Shown: in pieces, positions 1 to 7,459 of the stretch
How the letters are laid out: every line of letters begins with the position of its first letter
Position numbering within the stretch: position 1 is the first letter of the stretch
Assembly (NCBI GenBank): GCA_005801425.1
Contig: SYDY01000088.1
Location: 1 to 64,000, forward strand
DNA: 64,000 nt
Reading direction: 5' to 3'
Source: Bdellovibrionales bacterium
GTDB lineage: Bacteria > Myxococcota > XYA12-FULL-58-9 > SYDY01
Translations under genes and position numbers: made by a program
Notes under the pieces: generated by a model
The model's input: the letters and a program-made list of their open reading frames with translations, nothing else
What the model was told of the DNA's origin: nothing
Database searches by the model: none

Positions 1-56
1 ACTCAAAATCCGTTTCTCGCAAGGGAGTGGGGGTTCAAGTCCCTTCTCCGGCACCA
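1..56 (+). tRNA. tRNA-Leu (anticodon CAA), 3' part only
   Basis: The window opens inside the anticodon loop. The loop bases ctCAAaa (2-8) put anticodon CAA at 4-6. A long variable arm follows (about 14-27, stem ttctc/gggag), which is typical of class II tRNAs such as Leu. A T-arm with the ttcaagt loop and an encoded CCA end (54-56) complete it. The acceptor 3' strand ctccggc would pair with GCCGGAG, a common tRNA-Leu start. The 5' half lies outside the window. The anticodon reading assumes normal loop geometry. Confidence 0.85.
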
Positions 57-72
57 TTTAAAATTTACAATC

Positions 73-1938
73 TTGAAACCTATCTATGATTGGCGTACTG
101 CCAGCGTCATGGAACATCAGACCACCCACGACGACGCAGAACTTTATAAGATCAGGCACAGTCTCGCCCATGTGCTGGCTCAAGCGGTGGTGCAATTGCG
201 GCCAGGCGCGACGCTGGGCTTTGGTCCGCCCATTGCCGATGGTTTTTATTACGATTTTATTTTGCCAGAGCCCATCACGGCCGAAGATTTCCCTGAAATC
301 GAAAAGCGGATGAAGCACATTATCAAGCAAGGCCAAGTATTTTCCTGTGAAGAGCTTCCGGGCGCAGAGGCCCTTGCACGTATCGATGGCATGGGTGAGC
401 CCTACAAGCGCGAATACGCCACCGAGTTGCTCGAGAAAAAAGGCTTAAAAAGTTTGAGTTTTTACACCAATGGATCGTTTGTTGACATGTGCGAAGGTCC
501 GCATGTGGCCAACACCCGCGAATTGCCCCAAGGGGCTTTTAAGCTACGAAGCGTGGCGGGTGCTTATTGGCGTGGCGATTCTAAAAAAGCCATGATGACG
601 CGCATTTATGCGTGGGCTTTTGCAAGCAAAGAAGAACTTGAAACCCACGTGAAAGCGTACGAAGACGCACAAGCACGCGACCACAAAAAACTGGGTCGTG
701 AGCTCGATATTTTTCACATTGACGAAGATATTGGCAAAGGCCTTCCGCTTTGGCTTCCTGATGGCACGGTGCTTCGCGATGAACTCGAAAAGCTGATCAA
801 AGAATTGGAATTTAAAGCGGGTTATCAACGGGTTTCAACGCCCCATTTGGCCAAACGTGAATTGTATTTTCAAACCGGGCATTTGCCTTATTACGAATCG
901 CACATGTACCCAGCCATGGAGCTTCGCGAAACGATTGAACATGCCGGCGGATCCGAAGAAGTGGTCAAAGAGGCGTATTGTTTGCGCCCCATGAATTGCC
1001 CGCACCATCACAAAATTTTTGCATGCCGTAAAAGAAGCTATCGCGAATTACCATTGCGATTGGCTGAATATGGTCAAGTGTATCGTTTTGAAGATTCGGG
1101 CGCGCTCTCCGGACTTTTGCGTGTGCGTGGCATGTGCATGAACGATGCGCACATTTATTGCACCGAAGATCAAATCAAGTCTGAATTTTTGTCGGTGATG
1201 GATTTGCATCGCAAGGTTTACGACGTTTTAGGGCTTACGGATTTTTACTTTCGTTTTTCAACATGGGATCCTGAAGATCCCAAAGGCAAACAAAAGTATG
1301 TGGACAATCCAGAAGCATGGGCGCGTACGCAAGATCTTGTGCGCAGTGCCATGGTCGATTCTGGTTTGCCATTTACCGAAGTCAAAGGTGAAGCTGCATT
1401 TTACGGACCTAAAATCGATGTGCAGTTTCGTACGGTGACAGGCCGGGAAGAAACGGCAAGCACCAATCAACTCGACTTTGCGATCCCCGAGCGTTTGGAT
1501 CTGCGTTATGTGGGACCTGACAATCAAGAGCACCGTCCGTACATTATTCATCGTGCGCCTCTGGGGACCCACGAGCGTTTTGTGGCTTTTCTGATTGAAC
1601 ATTATGCAGGTGCATTTCCTACATGGCTTGCGCCGGTGCAGGTGCGTGTGCTGACGGTGGGTGAGCGCTTTGATGAATATGCACACCGGATTGTGGCGGA
1701 CATGCGCAATGAATTCATTCGTGCCGAAGTGGACACGTCCAACGAGACCATCAATAAGAAAATCCGAAATGCGGTGACACGCAAAATCCCCAATGTCGTT
1801 GTTGTGGGTGAACGTGAGGTGACCGACAACACAGTCACCCTTCGCAGGTATGGCAGCCGCGATCAGGAAACCATGGACTTTTCAGCTTTTAAGACAAGAC
1901 TTCTCAAGAGCATTGCGATAAGAAGCGATAACGCATGA
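73..1938 (+). CDS. thrS: Threonyl-tRNA synthetase lacking the N-terminal TGS domain
   Basis: Charges tRNA-Thr with threonine in the cytoplasm. The protein (621 residues from TTG 73; ATG 109 is an alternative) begins almost directly with the editing domain: HSLAH at residues 29-33 and C140/H144 in DMCEGPHV. The class II core follows, with MNCPHH (zinc ligand C309), motif 2 around YRFEDSGALSGLLRVRG, H360 in NDAHIYC, and motif 3 with IHRAPLG and the anticodon-binding domain entry FPTWLAPVQV. The TGS domain of about 60 residues found in typical bacterial ThrRS is missing, and there is no room for it because tRNA-Leu ends 16 bases upstream. A short insert before MNCPHH partly makes up the length. 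No clear Shine-Dalgarno sequence precedes either start. The SH2-kinase gene follows within about 10 bases and may be co-transcribed. Confidence 0.93.
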   Translation: MKPIYDWRTASVMEHQTTHDDAELYKIRHSLAHVLAQAVVQLRPGATLGFGPPIADGFYYDFILPEPITAEDFPEIEKRMKHIIKQGQVFSCEELPGAEALARIDGMGEPYKREYATELLEKKGLKSLSFYTNGSFVDMCEGPHVANTRELPQGAFKLRSVAGAYWRGDSKKAMMTRIYAWAFASKEELETHVKAYEDAQARDHKKLGRELDIFHIDEDIGKGLPLWLPDGTVLRDELEKLIKELEFKAGYQRVSTPHLAKRELYFQTGHLPYYESHMYPAMELRETIEHAGGSEEVVKEAYCLRPMNCPHHHKIFACRKRSYRELPLRLAEYGQVYRFEDSGALSGLLRVRGMCMNDAHIYCTEDQIKSEFLSVMDLHRKVYDVLGLTDFYFRFSTWDPEDPKGKQKYVDNPEAWARTQDLVRSAMVDSGLPFTEVKGEAAFYGPKIDVQFRTVTGREETASTNQLDFAIPERLDLRYVGPDNQEHRPYIIHRAPLGTHERFVAFLIEHYAGAFPTWLAPVQVRVLTVGERFDEYAHRIVADMRNEFIRAEVDTSNETINKKIRNAVTRKIPNVVVVGEREVTDNTVTLRRYGSRDQETMDFSAFKTRLLKSIAIRSDNA

Positions 1939-1947
1939 CGCTAAGTG

Positions 1948-3894
1948 ATGTCATCCGAGCATGCCCAAGGTAACCGACACATGCCTCCTCAAGCGATTGA
2001 ACGCACTTCCGCTGTATTGCCGCTCAAAAGGCATGATTCGGCGCCGGTTGTTGCTTCTGTAAAGTATGAATCGAGTCGGTGGTTTTTCACCACCAGTGCA
2101 TTTCATGGTCCTGTTGATGGGATCACTGCAGAAAATTGTTTGCGCGAAAAAAAACCAGGCGCATTTTTACTAAGACAAACGTCACTTCGAATTTCTGATC
2201 AGAATGTTCACGGCGGGATTGTTTCGATGATGACGAAACATGGGGTTGTGCACAAAAGTTTGACATCAGACATGGATGAAAGCGCGATACTTGCGCTTGT
2301 TGCAAAAAATACAGGTTGTACGGCAACACCTGTTGCGCCTTTGAGAAAAAAAGGGCCGTTGGTGATTGGCAGGCGAGGATCGCTCGACAGTGGTTTGATG
2401 CCTATTACTGTTGATGCGTCTCTCAAGAAATCGGACCGTGCTTCGGTCATGGGTCCCGTGCCGTTGATGCCGGCGTCCGTTCGTTCAAAATGCTGTTTTG
2501 AAAAAGCGCTGAATCATGCGACTGCAAGAGGAATAACGCTCTCACAGCTTTTTGAACGTTGTATTCCTAGAACAGTCGCGACTAATTTTTCGGAGCAAGC
2601 ATTTGCGGATGTTTCGAAATGGTCAACCCCACAGTTCGCAATGTACCAAGAGGCATTGCGTATGTGGACTTTGTCCGGCACCGCATCTTCAAACAATCCC
2701 AAGGCAAGTTTTAATAAGGCCCCAGAGGGGAGTGCGCTGTTGTACCCTGTGAAAGGGACCCCAGGACATTTTTCTCTTTTTGTTAACGAACGCGATATGA
2801 CTGTCGTGTCGCCTGTACCTCGTGGAACGGTCATTTTAAATCCAGGAGAAACGGTCTCTGATGCGATGGTTCGTTTGCATCCTCATCTGTTTCCGGTGAA
2901 GCCCCGCAAGAAAGCGTTGACGCTTGAAGAATTGAAGCAGGCGTATGAAGCTTCGGAGAAGCATCTCGGGAATGGTAATTTAGGCTCGGTGCGTGAATGC
3001 GTGTTAGGCGATGAAACAATTGCGATTAAAGCGTCAAAACCCACACGTACTTTAATTAAACAGAACGTTGTTAGGAATGGCAGTCACAATCTTGATGCGA
3101 ATAACGTCGCGTTTGCCGCGGAAATGCTTGCGTGGGAATTGATTGCGTCCTCGAAACTGTATGGCATTCCTGGCGTGGCACCGGTGAGTGATTATGCCAT
3201 TGAGAATGCAGCGAATATCGCATCGCTTGACGAGAAACTGAGCCCAACCGTGTATATGGCGATGCCTCTTTTAACCGATGGAACGCTTAAAAAGACTGTT
3301 GGCCTTACGCCTATAAAGGCTGCAGAGATCGCACGACGGATCAGCGTGACGCTTGCGCGCATGCATGCACGAGGTATCAGTCACCGCGATCTGAAGCCTG
3401 AAAATGTGGGCAAGGATGGGACCCTGATTGATTTTGGATTCGTTTCTGATGAATCGACTGCACCAGGGAGCACACCGAAACGGTTGCCTGGATCAGGGGG
3501 CTACTCATCTTCGCGACGTTTGGACCGGACATTGCAAGTGTCGCAAATACCTCTTGAAGACGTATTTGGACTCGCTATGCTCACCGCACAGATATCATGC
3601 TATTTCACGGATGGGTTCATTGAAAAGTATGGAAAGTATCACATCCCGGTATTTGCCTATGCCCATGCCCATAAAATGTACGACGCTCAAGGCAATTTGG
3701 ATTGGCAGAAATCGACCCATCAGTTCACGCCTGAAGCCTTTACATCGTATTTAGAAGAAACCATGACCGAGGGTGTGGGGAAATCAGAGCTGATTGCCCT
3801 CCTGGCACGCGCTGTACATACTGACCTAGGCGTCGTTCCCACGGCGGCGGAAATGGCCCATGAACTTACACGGTTGGTCGCACTCGCTCATTAA
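1948..3894 (+). CDS. SH2-like domain fused to a Hanks-type Ser/Thr kinase (K1)
   Basis: A 648-residue soluble protein. Residues about 42-120 read as an SH2 domain: AFHGPVDGITAENCL (HG at 53-54), PGAFLLRQTS (the FLVR-like strand with the phosphotyrosine-type Arg at 76), then a hydrophobic strand and GVVHKSL with a His (102) at the betaD4-like place. A middle region shared with sister kinases K2-K4 follows (GETVSDAM near 300). The C-terminal kinase has the Gly loop GNGNLGSV (341-348), AIK lysine 361, HRDLKPEN (479-486) and an intact DFG (495-497). HRDLKPEN marks a Ser/Thr rather than a Tyr kinase. The start lies 9 bases after the thrS stop; GTG 1945 and ATG 1981 are alternatives. No signal peptide or membrane segment is seen. 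Kinase identity is firm; the SH2 call rests on motif reading. Confidence 0.85.
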   Translation: MSSEHAQGNRHMPPQAIERTSAVLPLKRHDSAPVVASVKYESSRWFFTTSAFHGPVDGITAENCLREKKPGAFLLRQTSLRISDQNVHGGIVSMMTKHGVVHKSLTSDMDESAILALVAKNTGCTATPVAPLRKKGPLVIGRRGSLDSGLMPITVDASLKKSDRASVMGPVPLMPASVRSKCCFEKALNHATARGITLSQLFERCIPRTVATNFSEQAFADVSKWSTPQFAMYQEALRMWTLSGTASSNNPKASFNKAPEGSALLYPVKGTPGHFSLFVNERDMTVVSPVPRGTVILNPGETVSDAMVRLHPHLFPVKPRKKALTLEELKQAYEASEKHLGNGNLGSVRECVLGDETIAIKASKPTRTLIKQNVVRNGSHNLDANNVAFAAEMLAWELIASSKLYGIPGVAPVSDYAIENAANIASLDEKLSPTVYMAMPLLTDGTLKKTVGLTPIKAAEIARRISVTLARMHARGISHRDLKPENVGKDGTLIDFGFVSDESTAPGSTPKRLPGSGGYSSSRRLDRTLQVSQIPLEDVFGLAMLTAQISCYFTDGFIEKYGKYHIPVFAYAHAHKMYDAQGNLDWQKSTHQFTPEAFTSYLEETMTEGVGKSELIALLARAVHTDLGVVPTAAEMAHELTRLVALAH

Positions 3895-3945
3895 TTCAAG
3901 CATAGATCTTATGTGATGTGTCATGTTTTATGGCGTCGGAGTGGA

Positions 3946-3951
3946 TACACT
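3946..3951 (+). promoter_or_regulatory. -10-like hexamer TACACT, six bases before the K2 start
   Basis: TACACT is followed by exactly six bases and then ATG 3958. The same layout precedes K3, K4, the tandem-SH2 gene and others, and suggests a leaderless transcript. No convincing -35 element is visible. Confidence 0.45.
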
Positions 3952-3957
3952 CCGGGC

Positions 3958-5910
3958 ATGTCCAGCGAAATGCTCCGTGTCCATAGTGTCGATGCCTCCT
4001 CCGCTCCTCAAACCGGTCCTCACGTTGACGATCGTCGTCATACCTATTGTGCGAGCACGGATCATTTTTCTAAAGGGACCGCGATGTCGCGTACCCTTGC
4101 AGCTTCGCTTGCTTGGCGTGGTTCTTCGTCAGACACGGATGGTTTCGCTGCGTTTGCGCGTGTCGTACCGCCTCTTGCGGAAGCATCGGCTGCGCTGAGC
4201 GAAGAGCGTGCCAGCCTGAAAGGCCAGTTTGATCTCGCACTTGCGGTTGTTTCAAAATTTAATATTTCGCTTGAACAGATATTGATGCGATGCGCTGAGG
4301 GCACATGTATTGTGGTGCCTCCCTTGGATTCTTCGCCCAATGATTGGGTCATTTTGCGCAGAACGGGTGATTCGGTATTCAGAGAAGTCTATGAGATTAG
4401 ATCCAATAAATCGGTAATGGATACTTTGGGTTGTGATCTTGATTCTCTGTTTACCGAACATCTATTTGAACGCAATCATGCGATGTGGGCTCCTGAACAA
4501 CGGAATGAGTATGATCGTTCGTTGGCTTTATGGACAAGTCTTGGTACGCCGGGGGCGTTGTCTGAAGAATGCGTGCGAAGCCGTTCACCCAAGCCCGATG
4601 CATCATTTGATGATTTACTCCGTATGTATTTGTCTGCGCGTATTGTTGGCGCATCGATTGTGATGCCGACCCCCGATAGTGAGACATTTACCTGTGCAGT
4701 GATGACAGGACACGACCAATCGAAGGCCAAGATAGAAAAAATGTCTGTTACTTTGGATCCTGGTGAGAATCTCACCGATGCCATGCAACGCGTAAATCCA
4801 CGATATTTTGCATCAAGACCTCTTTTGCGCGGCGAGCAGGGCTTGCAGCGTGCTTTTGACGAATCGACGATTCATCTGGGTGATGGCGCTTTTGGATCTG
4901 TTCGTCGTTGTACCGTGAATGGAAATGAGGTTGCGATCAAAAAAGTAATCGCAACCGGAGAGGCTATTGAGAAAAGACGTGCCGAAATCGCTGATCTTAA
5001 AGCGCAGATGCCGAAAGGATTGCTTCAGAAACTTAAAAATCCTGGACGGACACTCAGCTTGCGTCGTCAAAAAAAGGAATTGAAAGAGAAGCCACTCCTC
5101 CATAGCTCCATGAGCGAGGCCATGCGCACACTTTCTCCTGAAACTGTTGCAGTGCGAAGATTGGATGCATCACCGCACATGGGTCATGTTCAAGGATTTG
5201 AGGTGATCAATGCAGAAAACATGGCGAGCACCGTGCTTGCGGAAGCACCCTGTGTGTATATGGCCATGCCTTTGGCTGAAGGCGGAACATTGGATGCGCT
5301 CAAAAAATTATCGCCCGCAGAAGCAGCAGCCTGGGGACTACAATTGTTTGGCGCTTTGGCTGATTTGCATGCACATGGTGTTGCTCATCGTGACATCAAA
5401 CCCGAAAATTTAGGTCGCCAAGATAAGAAACTCTTGGTGCTTGATTTGGGGGGTTCCCATGACTTTCACGACGATCGTGCAAGTGTAGAAATTTGCGGAA
5501 CGCCAGGATTTATTTCTGCATGGCAGCTTATGTCACAGGATGATGCGCGTGAGGCCAAGATGCTTTCTGCGGAAGACGTTTTTGCAGCAGCGGTGACGGT
5601 TGGGATATGGGCGTACAATGATACCCCAGCTTTGAGTAAAAAATATGGCGGGTTGGGCGATCCTGCCGATTCGTTTGCTTTTCAAGACAGGATGGTAGCG
5701 GCTGATGGCGAATTGGATTGGGCAAGGGCTACTTTGGAATGCATGACGCCCGATCTTTTGCGTGCGTTTTACGAAGAGACCATGGTTGATGGACCAGGCA
5801 AGCCCGAATTAATCACACTTCTGATCTCTGCATTGAATCCTGATCCGCGTTTAAGACCCGCAGCATCTGAAATGGCGTGTTCACTTACTTACATTGCGGC
5901 ATTTGCTTAA
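3958..5910 (+). CDS. Hanks-type kinase K2 with degenerate SH2-like N-terminal modules
   Basis: A 650-residue kinase paralogous to K1, K3 and K4. ATG 3958 is chosen because it gives a start (MSSEML) like the sister genes and lies six bases after a -10-like hexamer; an in-frame GTG at 3913 would add 15 residues. The N-terminal half holds two modules with the pattern RCAEGTCIVVPP and VGASIVMPTP followed by alternating hydrophobic strands. They resemble the betaB-betaD part of SH2 domains but lack the FLVR arginine. The kinase domain has GDGAFGSV (308-315), AIKK lysine 328, a long basic insert after it, HRDIKPENL (477-485) and DLG (496-498) in place of DFG. It ends in IAAFA like K3 and K4. Kinase fold is confident; substrate and target are unknown. 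Confidence 0.85.
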   Translation: MSSEMLRVHSVDASSAPQTGPHVDDRRHTYCASTDHFSKGTAMSRTLAASLAWRGSSSDTDGFAAFARVVPPLAEASAALSEERASLKGQFDLALAVVSKFNISLEQILMRCAEGTCIVVPPLDSSPNDWVILRRTGDSVFREVYEIRSNKSVMDTLGCDLDSLFTEHLFERNHAMWAPEQRNEYDRSLALWTSLGTPGALSEECVRSRSPKPDASFDDLLRMYLSARIVGASIVMPTPDSETFTCAVMTGHDQSKAKIEKMSVTLDPGENLTDAMQRVNPRYFASRPLLRGEQGLQRAFDESTIHLGDGAFGSVRRCTVNGNEVAIKKVIATGEAIEKRRAEIADLKAQMPKGLLQKLKNPGRTLSLRRQKKELKEKPLLHSSMSEAMRTLSPETVAVRRLDASPHMGHVQGFEVINAENMASTVLAEAPCVYMAMPLAEGGTLDALKKLSPAEAAAWGLQLFGALADLHAHGVAHRDIKPENLGRQDKKLLVLDLGGSHDFHDDRASVEICGTPGFISAWQLMSQDDAREAKMLSAEDVFAAAVTVGIWAYNDTPALSKKYGGLGDPADSFAFQDRMVAADGELDWARATLECMTPDLLRAFYEETMVDGPGKPELITLLISALNPDPRLRPAASEMACSLTYIAAFA

Positions 5911-5969
5911 TTTTTTACTCTTCCTTGAACTGATTGAGATCGTACATTATTTGCGGTACCAAGCGCGGC

Positions 5970-6497
5970 ATGAAACGCAGTTTAATATCCATGGCTTTGG
6001 CATGGATCGTGGCATGCAGCGCGGAAGATATGCCTCAAAATATGGAAGCGCCCGTGCAGGGCGAAACAACATGTGAAAGCGGCGTGTATTGGTCCCTGGG
6101 AACCACCGGAAGTCCTCTGATGAATCCAGGCCTGGCTTGTCGATCATGCCATCAGCAGCAAGCACCTGAAATGGCGTATTATTTTTCTGGAACAGTATTC
6201 CCTTCGTTGCATGAATCAAATCTGTGCAATAGCAATCCGCCGCATGGAGCACGGGTGGAAATCCTGGACGCAGACGGGAATGTGACGCTAACCCTCATCC
6301 CCAATGCGGTAGGTAATTTTCTATCCACGAGTGTCGTCGCTGGCGTCCCATTGCCTTATCGTGCTCGCCTTGTGGTGCATGAATCCGTTCGGATCATGAC
6401 CACACCGCAGACCAATGGGGACTGCAACAGCTGCCATACGGAGCAGGGCACGCAGGGCGCACCTGGACGGATTGTTTGGCCAGATCACCTGGAGTGA
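5970..6497 (+). CDS. Lipoprotein with two CxxCH haem-binding motifs
   Basis: A 175-residue exported protein. ATG 5970 gives a signal peptide ending in the lipobox IVAC; an in-frame start 12 residues upstream has no signal-like character. The mature part holds CRSCH near the N-terminus and CNSCH near the C-terminus, the attachment sites of c-type haem. Between them is a beta-rich stretch (ARVEILDADGNVTLTL) resembling a regulatory or carrier beta-sandwich. It heads a three-gene cluster with a YcnI-like protein and a small lipoprotein, suggesting periplasmic metal or redox work. Whether haem is attached cannot be told from sequence, and the axial ligands are not identified. Confidence 0.7.
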   Translation: MKRSLISMALAWIVACSAEDMPQNMEAPVQGETTCESGVYWSLGTTGSPLMNPGLACRSCHQQQAPEMAYYFSGTVFPSLHESNLCNSNPPHGARVEILDADGNVTLTLIPNAVGNFLSTSVVAGVPLPYRARLVVHESVRIMTTPQTNGDCNSCHTEQGTQGAPGRIVWPDHLE

Positions 6498-6524
6498 TTG
6501 CTGGCTTCTTAGGGAGTTTTACAC

Positions 6525-7214
6525 ATGAAGAAAAATGCAGTTATCATAGGGATCTTTTTTGGGGCCGTCTTGTCGGGATCGGTGGCACATGCCCATGCCT
6601 CCATCGCATCGGGACCCGCTTTTGCCAACACAAGCCAAGAGGTCGCTTTTGGCATTGGGCACGGTTGCAATGGTGCAGACACCTATCGTGTACGCGTTGA
6701 AGTGCCTGCGAGCGTGACCTCCATCCGGCCGATGACCAGCGATTTTGGTCGTGCTGCAGTAGAAAAAAACACGGATGGAAAAATTGTGGCCATTAGCTGG
6801 AAGAAGCCAGATGCCAATGCACTTGATGCCGATGACAATTATTACAAACTCGTCGTTCGCATGAAGGTCCCCAATGCGCCGTTTACTCAGATTTATTGGA
6901 AGGTTTATCAAACATGTCGGGCAGCTGACAGCACTCTAACGACAACGAACTGGACCACCATGCCAGGTGAAACAGAAGGAGAGCCTGCCGCTGCGCTTAC
7001 CATTCTGCCAACCCGACTGACCGGGTGGAATCAATACACCGTGCCCATGGATATCACCGACCTCAGCGTATTTTTCAAAGATGCTCAGATTGTGTGGCGA
7101 GGCGCCGCAGCCTACAGCTTCAATGCCAACACGACCCAGCTCATCAATGGAACACCCGACGTAACAGCACTGACGGAATTGCATGCAAACGACGTCATTT
7201 GGGTTCGCTACTAA
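6525..7214 (+). CDS. YcnI-family (DUF1775) periplasmic copper-binding-type protein
   Basis: A 229-residue exported protein with a clear signal peptide cleaved after AHA, leaving a His at or near the mature N-terminus (SVAHAHAS). YcnI/DUF1775 proteins bind Cu(II) through an N-terminal His. FGIGHGCNGADTYRVRVEVP and the later IYWKVYQTC match the conserved core of that family. No C-terminal membrane anchor is seen, unlike many Gram-positive members. A Shine-Dalgarno-like agggag lies before the start. It sits 27 bases after the CxxCH lipoprotein and 13 before a small lipoprotein, so the three are probably one operon. A copper role is inferred from family membership. Confidence 0.75.
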   Translation: MKKNAVIIGIFFGAVLSGSVAHAHASIASGPAFANTSQEVAFGIGHGCNGADTYRVRVEVPASVTSIRPMTSDFGRAAVEKNTDGKIVAISWKKPDANALDADDNYYKLVVRMKVPNAPFTQIYWKVYQTCRAADSTLTTTNWTTMPGETEGEPAAALTILPTRLTGWNQYTVPMDITDLSVFFKDAQIVWRGAAAYSFNANTTQLINGTPDVTALTELHANDVIWVRY

Positions 7215-7227
7215 ACGGAGAAAACCC

Positions 7228-7419
7228 ATGTGGCGTTTGTTAGCAATTCTGACGTTGAATCTATTCTTGATGGCTTGCGATAAAACACAAAAAAATCAGC
7301 CGGCCGTACCGAACACACCCACGGACAATCATCCTTCATCATGCCTGACAAGCGAGCGCGCGTTGATGAAGCCCCCCAGCAATCGCTTACCCTGCGAGTT
7401 GATGCCGCCTAAGGGGTAA
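7228..7419 (+). CDS. Small lipoprotein, function unknown
   Basis: A 63-residue protein: a hydrophobic signal sequence with the lipobox LMAC, then a short Pro/Asn-rich tail with two more cysteines. ATG 7228 has ggag seven bases upstream; a longer in-frame start is less likely. It is the last gene of the YcnI cluster. The two tail cysteines could bind metal or form a disulfide, but no family is recognised. Confidence 0.6.
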   Translation: MWRLLAILTLNLFLMACDKTQKNQPAVPNTPTDNHPSSCLTSERALMKPPSNRLPCELMPPKG

Positions 7420-7447
7420 TTTCCCGTGAAACTGGTCGGTGCAATGT

Positions 7448-7453
7448 TACAAT
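7448..7453 (+). promoter_or_regulatory. -10-like hexamer TACAAT, six bases before the K3 start
   Basis: TACAAT, six bases, then ATG 7460. The spacing is identical to K2 and K4 and implies a leaderless mRNA. No good -35 is visible. Confidence 0.5.
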
Positions 7454-7459
7454 ATCCCT

